Source of the DNA: Candidatus Brocadiaceae bacterium | Lineage (GTDB): Bacteria > Planctomycetota > Brocadiia > Brocadiales > Bathyanammoxibiaceae | Assembly: GCA_030018855.1 (NCBI GenBank) | Contig: JASEHG010000049.1 | Span: 1-10,957, forward strand | DNA: 10,957 bases | Direction: 5' to 3' | Translations under genes and position numbers: made by a program | The notes under the pieces: generated by a model | The model's input: only the letters and a program-made list of their open reading frames with translations | Told to the model about the DNA's origin: nothing | Databases searched by the model: none | Part shown: positions 6,955-10,957 of the stretch, in pieces | Layout of the letters: every line of letters begins with the position of its first letter | Numbering within the stretch: the stretch's first letter is position 1

Positions 6955-6983
6955 ATTTTAACCTTTGTTTGCTTTTTTGTCAA
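6955..6983 (-). promoter_or_regulatory. Near-consensus sigma70 promoter of the ABC transporter operon
   Basis: On the minus strand, TTGACA (6978-6983), exactly 17 bases, then TAAAAT (6955-6960). The -35 is perfect and the -10 differs at one position. The predicted start, near 6948, gives a leader of about 36 bases before the small ORF at 6912. The surroundings are AT-rich, unlike the flanking genes. Confidence 0.75.
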
Positions 6984-7027
6984 GTAATTTTTGGTGGGGT
7001 TTTGGATTGTTTACATACACAGGTTAT

Positions 7028-7041
7028 TCGCCTGAGGCGGA
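7028..7041. repeat. Solo copy of the CCGCCTGAGGCGG palindrome
   Basis: TCGCCTGAGGCGGA, differing from the common 13-mer at one end. It stands without GTAGGGGC ends in the region between ubiE and the ABC promoter. Confidence 0.6.
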
Positions 7042-7064
7042 GCGGACTTACCACCCCCAAAACC

Positions 7065-7145
7065 AGGGGCCAGGGACCAGAGGTCAGGGATAAGGGAAAA
7101 AGATTACTGTCCCCTGGTCCCTAGCCTCTGACCCCTTAACCCTAT
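7065..7145. repeat. Imperfect inverted repeat at the 3' end of the UbiE/MenG gene
   Basis: A G-rich left arm (7065-7096, AGGGGCCAGGGACCAG...) faces a C-rich right arm (7111-7145, CCCCTGGTCCCTAGCC...) across a 14-base A-rich loop. The pairing is imperfect. The right arm, read on the minus strand, begins TAGGGTTAAGGGG and contains the UbiE stop codon. It is a different family from the GTAGGGGC palindromes but resembles the outer arms at 4710-4832. It may act as a terminator, though there is no T-run after it. Confidence 0.55.
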
Positions 7146-7987
7146 GGCCTCTTGCCTGCATATACAGTAACTATACCCAGGGTAAGGGGGTGGTACTCTA
7201 CCTCCGTGAGGCCGCAGGACTCCATCTCCCTTTTAAGTTCTTCGGGCCTGGCAAACTTCACTACGGAGGCGGGCAGATAAGAATAGGCCCTGAGGCGGCC
7301 AGGGGCGGTGGCAGGGCCACTCCCGGCAGAAATGGAGTTACCTACCCAGGGGAGTAGTTTATTAAAATAGAAATTGTATAAACGACTAAAGATAGGCCCC
7401 GCGGGGAGGCTAAACTCCAGGATGATTACCTTCCCTCCTGGTTTAACCACCCTCACCATCTCCTTCAGGCCCTGGGTGAGATTGGATACGTTCCGTATCC
7501 CGAAGGCCACCGAGACTACGTCAAACGCCTTGTCTGGGAAGGGCAGGCAGAGGGCATCGGCCTGGAGCAATACCACAGGGCAGGCGGTAGCACCGCCGTA
7601 CGTGTCCCCCTCCCCCTTCCCCCTCCCACCAGGGGAGGGGGATTTTATTGGGTCGGTATCAACGGTTCGCTTCTTAAGTTTTGGACGTGCCAGCTCTAGC
7701 ATCTCCCAGCAGAAGTCAGAGGCCACTACGTATCCCTTTGGGTCTAGTCTCTGGGCAAAGGCCAGGGCCAGCTCCGCCGTCCCTGCACACAGGTCCAGCA
7801 CCCTTGCATCGGGACTGGGTCCCGCCAGATCCACTACCCTCCTCCTCCATCGTGCATCAAAGCCCAGGCTCAAAAGGCTGTTCAGGAGGTCGTAGGTAGG
7901 GGCAATGGAGGCGAACATCTGGCGGATGTCACGGCCTTCTTTTTTGAGGAGCTTTTCGGGGGTAGGGGGGTGTTTCTGATTAGGCAC
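7142..7987 (-). CDS. ubiE: UbiE/MenG (MqnG-type) quinone C-methyltransferase
   Basis: SAM-dependent methyltransferase that adds the ring methyl in the last step of menaquinone (or ubiquinone) synthesis. Family signatures: MFASIAPTYDLLNSLLSLGFDARWRR (24-49, given by position), SAM motif I VLDLCAGTAELAL (63-75), LLQADALCLPFPD (140-152), VAFGIRNVSN (160-169) and VIILEFSLP (187-195). At 281 aa it is about 35-45 residues longer than usual. Much of the excess is in two loop insertions: KSPSPGGRGKGEGDT (115-129), encoded by a low-complexity repeat, and GSGPATAPGRLR (222-233), interrupting the usual ISG..AY.YLP segment. The start is GTG two bases after the CopG-like gene's TAA, so it is probably translated in an operon with it; a start nearer residue 24 cannot be excluded. 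The stop is in a repeat. Confidence 0.93.
   Translation of the reverse strand: MPNQKHPPTPEKLLKKEGRDIRQMFASIAPTYDLLNSLLSLGFDARWRRRVVDLAGPSPDARVLDLCAGTAELALAFAQRLDPKGYVVASDFCWEMLELARPKLKKRTVDTDPIKSPSPGGRGKGEGDTYGGATACPVVLLQADALCLPFPDKAFDVVSVAFGIRNVSNLTQGLKEMVRVVKPGGKVIILEFSLPAGPIFSRLYNFYFNKLLPWVGNSISAGSGPATAPGRLRAYSYLPASVVKFARPEELKREMESCGLTEVEYHPLTLGIVTVYAGKRP
7607..7642. repeat. Low-complexity GGGAGGGG repeat read in frame inside ubiE
   Basis: On the minus strand, TCCCCCTCCCCTGGTGGGAG followed by G-rich triplets, encoding SPSPGGRGKGEG. The bases have a partly self-complementary core (CCCCTCCC...GGGAGGGG). It lies between the SAM-binding and catalytic parts of the protein, in a surface loop of the family. 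Confidence 0.75.
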
Positions 7988-7989
7988 GA

Positions 7990-8244
7990 TTAAGCGGACT
8001 TTTCTTCCTTTATCTTTTCATGTAGCCAGACTTTTATCAACGCACTATGGTCAATGCCTATGTTCCGTCTTATGTCATCAATATCCTTGACCAGCGACTT
8101 TGCCATGTCCAGCGTAACACGCACTTTCTTACCTGGACGTATGATTGTAGCCTTGGACATGTCTATTAGCCCGTGAACGTCCTCGCCAGAATCAAAACGG
8201 CGGTCAAATTCCGCACTACTCTTAGCCAGCTTTTTCTTTGCCAT
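7990..8244 (-). CDS. CopG/BrnA-like ribbon-helix-helix antitoxin or repressor
   Basis: A small DNA-binding protein of 84 aa. The N-terminal part (KSSAEFDRRFDSGEDVHGLIDMSKAT, by position 8-33) is the spacer segment of antitoxins that pair with BrnT-like toxins. The C-terminal part (KKVRVTLDMAKSLVKDIDDI, then NIGIDHSALIKVWLHEKI) reads as a ribbon-helix-helix fold, with the strand at about 39-46. I place the start at ATG 8242-8244 rather than the longer frame reaching 8376, because the longer N-terminus overlaps the HicB gene and has no family match. It follows the HicB-like gene by 17 bp and precedes ubiE by 2 bp. No cognate toxin is visible. It probably represses its own operon, which would place ubiE under its control. 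Confidence 0.78.
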   Translation of the reverse strand: MAKKKLAKSSAEFDRRFDSGEDVHGLIDMSKATIIRPGKKVRVTLDMAKSLVKDIDDIRRNIGIDHSALIKVWLHEKIKEEKSA

Positions 8245-8261
8245 ATAACAATGACAGAAGT

Positions 8262-8447
8262 CTAGTGATGAATAGGTTCTCCGTGCTTTTTTAGACTTTC
8301 CAAATAGCCTTTGATTTTGATGGAGTCCATTATATTCTCTACGGCCTTCTGTCTCGTCTTTCCCTGCGAGATGCACCCTGGCAGGGTGGGACAGTGGGCC
8401 ACAAAAACCCCGTCTTCGTCCTGTTCAATGCTAATACGATATTTCAT
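8262..8447 (-). CDS. HicB-like antitoxin domain protein, short (61 aa)
   Basis: The sequence MKYRISIEQDEDGVFVAHCPTLPGC followed by SQGKTRQKAVENI and GYLESLKKHGEPI is the HicB partial RNase-H-fold domain that binds HicA toxins. The family usually continues past EPI for several more residues and often carries a separate DNA-binding domain; here it stops after HH, so it is at the short end or truncated. The start is firm: GGGAGG five bases before the ATG. No HicA toxin (a double-stranded-RNA-binding-like 60-aa protein) is found on either side. It is followed 17 bp later by the CopG-like antitoxin. The two may have separate origins, or HicB may regulate through its partner's DNA-binding fold. Confidence 0.82.
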   Translation of the reverse strand: MKYRISIEQDEDGVFVAHCPTLPGCISQGKTRQKAVENIMDSIKIKGYLESLKKHGEPIHH

Positions 8448-8481
8448 GTCGGCCTCCCAAAAATCTTCTTATGTGTTTGCT

Positions 8482-8504
8482 GGCCGAGCAAGCTCGGCCG
8501 CTAC
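8482..8504. repeat. Hairpin GGCCGAGC-AA-GCTCGGCC with CTAC end
   Basis: Perfect 8-bp arms with an AA loop at 8482-8499, followed by GCTAC. The right end resembles the CTAC ends of the GTAGGGGC family. It lies just upstream of the HicB-like gene and could form a hairpin in a transcript from either side. Confidence 0.6.
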
Positions 8505-8520
8505 ATAAAGACTCCAATAG

Positions 8521-8680
8521 ATGCTTCGCTTCCCCTTCTCCGCCTCAGGCGGATCAGGGCTTTGGCTCACTCAGGATGACGGGGAGTGGTAAGTTGTTCG
8601 CCCTCCGGAGGGCGTATTGTTTGCTCCGCCTCAGGTGGACGAATCTGCCCGCCTGAGGCGGACACGACGATACGCCCTAC
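8521..8680. repeat. Cluster of palindromic repeats between hicB and the ubiD tail remnant
   Basis: Contains TCCGCCTCAGGCGGA (8539-8553), the perfect 16-bp palindrome CGCCCTCCGGAGGGCG (8599-8614), a variant TCCGCCTCAGGTGGA (8625-8639) and CCGCCTGAGGCGG (8649-8661). It ends in TACGCCCTAC at 8671-8680. Several repeat families appear inserted into or beside each other. The final CTAC gives the stop codon of the ubiD tail remnant. I see no gene in 8448-8676. Confidence 0.7.
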
Positions 8681-8745
8681 AAGCTAATCCCATACTCCCC
8701 CCACCTCCTGTCCACCAGGGCCTGTATCTCTGGGGGCATCTTGAT
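8677..8745 (-). pseudogene. Duplicated 3' end of a ubiD-like gene (remnant)
   Basis: Twenty-two codons and a TAG encode IKMPPEIQALVDRRWGEYGI then SL, matching the C-terminus of the complete UbiD in this window (IKMPPYIKELVDRRWGEYGI then NLKGDQ). A 33-base stretch (8685-8717) is identical to 9484-9516; the flanking 29 bases differ at about nine positions. The match begins abruptly 9 bases after the HEPN stop codon, in the same frame. The differences keep a sensible UbiD tail (PPEIQALVDRRW), so this is a diverged copy, not a fresh duplication. The stop codon TAG (8677-8679) is in a palindromic element. Confidence 0.8.
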
Positions 8746-8754
8746 ACTTTTGTG

Positions 8755-9147
8755 TTAGTCCGTTTGTTTATAACTCACCAAATATCTTTTGGTAACTCCT
8801 AAGAATTCTCTTGCATTATTTATAACCTTCTGGGCTGTCTCTCTGGAAATCTGTGCCTGAAATACGTAATCTCCTATGCTCCTCTGCTCAAATGCGTAGC
8901 GGAGCATTTCATAGTATTCGTAATCAAAGACTCCTGTTTTTATAAAATGCTGATTGAATCCAGATATTACCCCTGAGTGCTTTGAAAAGGAAAGTTTCTT
9001 TGTGAGCAGGACAGCCTCGGCCATATAAAACATTGAGTAATAAGCCCTTGAGACTGCGAAATCAAAATCGTCTCCTGCAAGAAGACCTGCAGACGCATCA
9101 AGACTCCTTTCCGCCTTGCGGATAATGCCCTCTATTTCACCCTTCAT
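8755..9147 (-). CDS. HEPN-domain protein, putative toxin of an MNT-HEPN pair
   Basis: A 130-aa all-helical protein of the HEPN superfamily; members act as RNase toxins or nucleotidyltransferase partners. Recognisable segments are AVSRAYYSMFYMAEAVLL (31-48), KHSGVISGFNQHFIKTG (56-72) and EQRSIGDY (87-94). In toxic HEPN RNases an Rx4-6H motif is catalytic; here Arg89 is followed by IGDYVF with no histidine in range, so activity by that route is doubtful. Its ATG overlaps the MNT stop by four bases (ATGA), the usual arrangement for these pairs. The gene is clearly more AT-rich than ubiD and ubiE on either side, which suggests transfer. In-frame ubiD-tail sequence follows its TAA. Confidence 0.85.
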   Translation of the reverse strand: MKGEIEGIIRKAERSLDASAGLLAGDDFDFAVSRAYYSMFYMAEAVLLTKKLSFSKHSGVISGFNQHFIKTGVFDYEYYEMLRYAFEQRSIGDYVFQAQISRETAQKVINNAREFLGVTKRYLVSYKQTD

Positions 9148-9464
9148 AAAGTAACGCCCTCTCTCTTGACGTTAAGATATAGAGGGTCTAGTTTTGAATC
9201 ATAATCATCCAGAGTAGTGAGGATAGCGCTTATAATTATTTTATCTTCGTACTTTCTTTCTATTTCTCGCTGGACGTTGAATACTTTATTGAGTTCCCCC
9301 TCGTGATTGGCTATATTGCCTAATATGACGAGTACGTCAATATCAGATTCTCCTTTGAATTCACCTCTTGCCGCCGAACCAAACAAAATAACTCCCTTAA
9401 GATTGTCTTTATAGACCTCTTCTAACCTCTCTTTAAATTCCCGAACAACTTGCCTTACCTTCAT
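9144..9464 (-). CDS. MNT-type minimal nucleotidyltransferase, antitoxin of the HEPN pair
   Basis: A small DNA-polymerase-beta-fold nucleotidyltransferase. The signature GSAARGEFKGESDIDVLV (residues about 29-46) supplies the Gly-Ser and the two metal-binding aspartates of the GSx10DxD motif. In characterised pairs, such a protein neutralises HEPN by adding AMP to it or by binding it. I place the start at ATG 9462-9464, which overlaps the UbiD stop (TGATG) and has AAAGGGG upstream; a GTG at 9467 would add one residue. It is translationally coupled to UbiD in front and HEPN behind, so an accessory pair depends on quinone-gene transcription. Base composition is AT-rich like HEPN. Confidence 0.88.
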   Translation of the reverse strand: MKVRQVVREFKERLEEVYKDNLKGVILFGSAARGEFKGESDIDVLVILGNIANHEGELNKVFNVQREIERKYEDKIIISAILTTLDDYDSKLDPLYLNVKREGVTL

Positions 9465-10924
9465 CACTGATCCCCTTTCAGGTTAATCCCATACTCCCCC
9501 CACCTCCTGTCCACCAACTCCTTTATATAGGGGGGCATCTTGATTTCCTCGGGCCATTCCCTGGTGAAGCCTTCTTCGGGCCACTTCTTGGTGGCGTCTA
9601 TGCCCATCTTACTGCCGGCCTGGGGTAGGGGGGCGGAATGGTCCAGGACGTCTAAAGGGCCCTCAACAAAGACGGTGTCCCTCCTGGGGTCTACGTTGTT
9701 GCCTACCTTCCACAAGACCTCGTTGGTGTCCTGGACGTTCACGTCCTTATCCACTACTACGATAATCTTACTGAACATGAGCTGTCCCATGCCCCAGATG
9801 GCATGCATGACCTTCCTGGCATGAAATGGGTACTGCTTGTCTATGGATACGAAGATACAGTTATGGAATACGCCGAAGATGGGCATGTTGAAATCCACCA
9901 CCTCAGGCAGGCTGAGCTTGACCAGTGGGAGGAATATCCTCTCGGTGGCCTTGCCCATGAAGTAGTCCTCCTGCGGGGGCTTGCCCACGATGGTGGTGGG
10001 GTAGACGGGGTTCTTCCTGTGGGTAATGCAGGTAATATGAAATACGGGGTACTGGTCTGCCAGGGAGTAGTAGCCCGTATGGTCTCCAAAAGGCCCCTCC
10101 AGACGGCTCTCCCCAGGCCCTACGTAACCCTCCAGGACTATCTCCGCATCGGCGTTTACCTCCATGTCTATGGTCACGCACTTTACCATCTCTACGGGTT
10201 TATTCCTGAGGAGTCCTGCGAACATCATCTCGTCTATGTCGGGGGGCATGGGGGCGGTGGCGGCATAGGTAATGGCAGGGTCACCTCCGAGGGCCACGGC
10301 CACCTCCGTCCTCCTGCCCATCTCAGAGTTGAGCCTGAAGTGTCTGGCGCCGTCGTGGTGGGTGTGCCAGTGCATACCGGTAGTCCTCTCATCGTACACG
10401 TGGAGGCGGTACATCCCTGCGTTCCGTGTGCCAGTCCTTGGGTTCTTTGTAAATACTATTGGCAGGGTAATGAACCTCCCCCCGTCCAGGGGCCAGCATT
10501 TTATTATGGGGAATTTATCCAGGGAGGGGTTATCTTTTATCACCACCTCCTGGCATGGGGCACTGCTTACTGTCCTGGGGGGGAAGTTAGCCAGCTTTAG
10601 CAGGGTGGGGATGAACTTTATCTTCTCTATTATGGATTCGGGGACGGCGGGTTTGGTTAGCCTCTCTATCTCCTGGGCAATCTCCTCCAGGCTCCGTCCC
10701 CCGAGGGCCAGTGCCATCCGCTCAAATGAACCAAAGGCGTTTATGAGGAGTGGGATTTCAGAACCTTTGACCTTTTCAAACAGGAGTGCCGGCCCGCCGG
10801 CCTTGGTGACCCGGTCGGTGATTTCCGTTATCTCCAGTTCGGGGTCTACCTCTGCCTTAATCCTTTTTAGCTGACCGGCGGCTTCTAGTCTGTGTATAAA
10901 CTCGGAGAGGTCTTTGTAGGCCAA
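9464..10924 (-). CDS. ubiD: UbiD-family decarboxylase (prenyl-aromatic acid, quinone pathway)
   Basis: A prenylated-FMN-dependent decarboxylase, 486 aa, the standard length. Known UbiD-fold active-site residues are present: Arg173 in MYRLH, Glu276 and Asp281 in EGPFGDHTGYY, corresponding to the Arg-Glu-Glu/Asp triad of the family. Other conserved blocks are HWHTHHDGARH (185-195), GGDPAITYAATAP (213-225), KPPQEDYFMGKATERIFLP (315-333) and DHSAPLPQAGSKMGIDATKKW (428-448). It probably removes the carboxyl group of a prenylated hydroxybenzoate or naphthoate in quinone synthesis; the nearby UbiE/MenG supports this. A role in aromatic carboxylic-acid breakdown is the alternative. The start is TTG at 10922-10924, giving the family-typical MAYKDLSEFI; no ATG fits. 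A weak TAGGA lies upstream. The UbiX flavin prenyltransferase is not in the window. Confidence 0.93.
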   Translation of the reverse strand: MAYKDLSEFIHRLEAAGQLKRIKAEVDPELEITEITDRVTKAGGPALLFEKVKGSEIPLLINAFGSFERMALALGGRSLEEIAQEIERLTKPAVPESIIEKIKFIPTLLKLANFPPRTVSSAPCQEVVIKDNPSLDKFPIIKCWPLDGGRFITLPIVFTKNPRTGTRNAGMYRLHVYDERTTGMHWHTHHDGARHFRLNSEMGRRTEVAVALGGDPAITYAATAPMPPDIDEMMFAGLLRNKPVEMVKCVTIDMEVNADAEIVLEGYVGPGESRLEGPFGDHTGYYSLADQYPVFHITCITHRKNPVYPTTIVGKPPQEDYFMGKATERIFLPLVKLSLPEVVDFNMPIFGVFHNCIFVSIDKQYPFHARKVMHAIWGMGQLMFSKIIVVVDKDVNVQDTNEVLWKVGNNVDPRRDTVFVEGPLDVLDHSAPLPQAGSKMGIDATKKWPEEGFTREWPEEIKMPPYIKELVDRRWGEYGINLKGDQ

Positions 10925-10957
10925 TGGAGTCCTATATAAAAGAGTAAAAGTTATAGG

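Noticed and set aside
6991..7064. GGTGGGGTTTTGG and CCACCCCCAAAACC as an inverted repeat
   Set aside because: The second is the complement of the first in the same direction, not the reverse complement, so no hairpin forms.
8245..8376. Longer N-terminus of the CopG-like protein (start at 8376)
   Set aside because: It overlaps the well-supported HicB gene in another frame; the ATG at 8244 gives the family-typical start.
8482..8680. Cluster of short repeats as a CRISPR array
   Set aside because: The units differ in sequence and spacing, with no regular spacers and no cas genes.
9803..10600. 265-codon open frame on the plus strand opposite ubiD
   Set aside because: It lies wholly antisense to a clearly conserved UbiD and shows no domain; its openness follows from the base composition of the real gene.

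Overview
Chromosomal segment from an unidentified, probably uncultured bacterium. Almost every gene is on the minus strand; the plus strand carries only a glutaredoxin-like gene and the last codons of a gene entering from the left edge. AGG, ATA and CTA codons are frequent, GTG and TTG starts are common, and short GC-rich palindromes are scattered everywhere. This resembles environmental genomes such as Brocadiales-type Planctomycetota, but no marker here fixes the taxonomy, so that is a low-confidence inference.

Layout, left to right. (1) 1-84, the 3' end of a plus-strand gene meeting a minus-strand exported protein (151-702) in a palindrome-rich junction. (2) 805-3636, a P2-type cation (probably Ca2+) ATPase, with a small membrane protein (3717-4091) upstream. 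(3) 4264-4509, a CxxC glutaredoxin-like protein on the plus strand, then a minus-strand tRNA with CAT anticodon (4637-4709) beside a 120-bp inverted repeat. (4) An ABC transporter transcription unit on the minus strand: a near-consensus sigma70 promoter (6955-6983), an unannotated 58-codon ORF (6736-6912), a NitT/TauT-type ATPase (5807-6739) and its permease (4900-5760). No binding protein is present. (5) A quinone-related block on the minus strand: a UbiD-family decarboxylase (9464-10924) and a UbiE/MenG methyltransferase (7142-7987). Between them lie an MNT-HEPN toxin-antitoxin pair and a HicB-like plus CopG/RHH antitoxin pair.

Two things stand out. First, a family of small palindromes with ends close to GTAGGGGC...GCCCCTAC, often with CCGCCTGAGGCGG nested inside, is mixed into the coding sequence. 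In one reading phase it supplies the TAG stop codon: five reading frames end inside such an element. In the other phases it is read through as extra amino acids, inside the cation ATPase and the ABC ATPase. An unrelated low-complexity repeat is read through in UbiE, and another repeat supplies the UbiE stop. Second, the MNT-HEPN pair sits between the real 3' end of ubiD and a second, diverged copy of that 3' end (8677-8745). That suggests the pair arrived as a cassette with its own ubiD tail, or that a tandem ubiD paralogue was deleted.

Functionally, UbiD (prenyl-aromatic acid decarboxylation) and UbiE/MenG (quinone C-methylation) would both serve menaquinone synthesis. The ABC pair would import a small anion or aromatic/sulfonate compound using a binding protein encoded elsewhere. 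The P-type ATPase would export cations.
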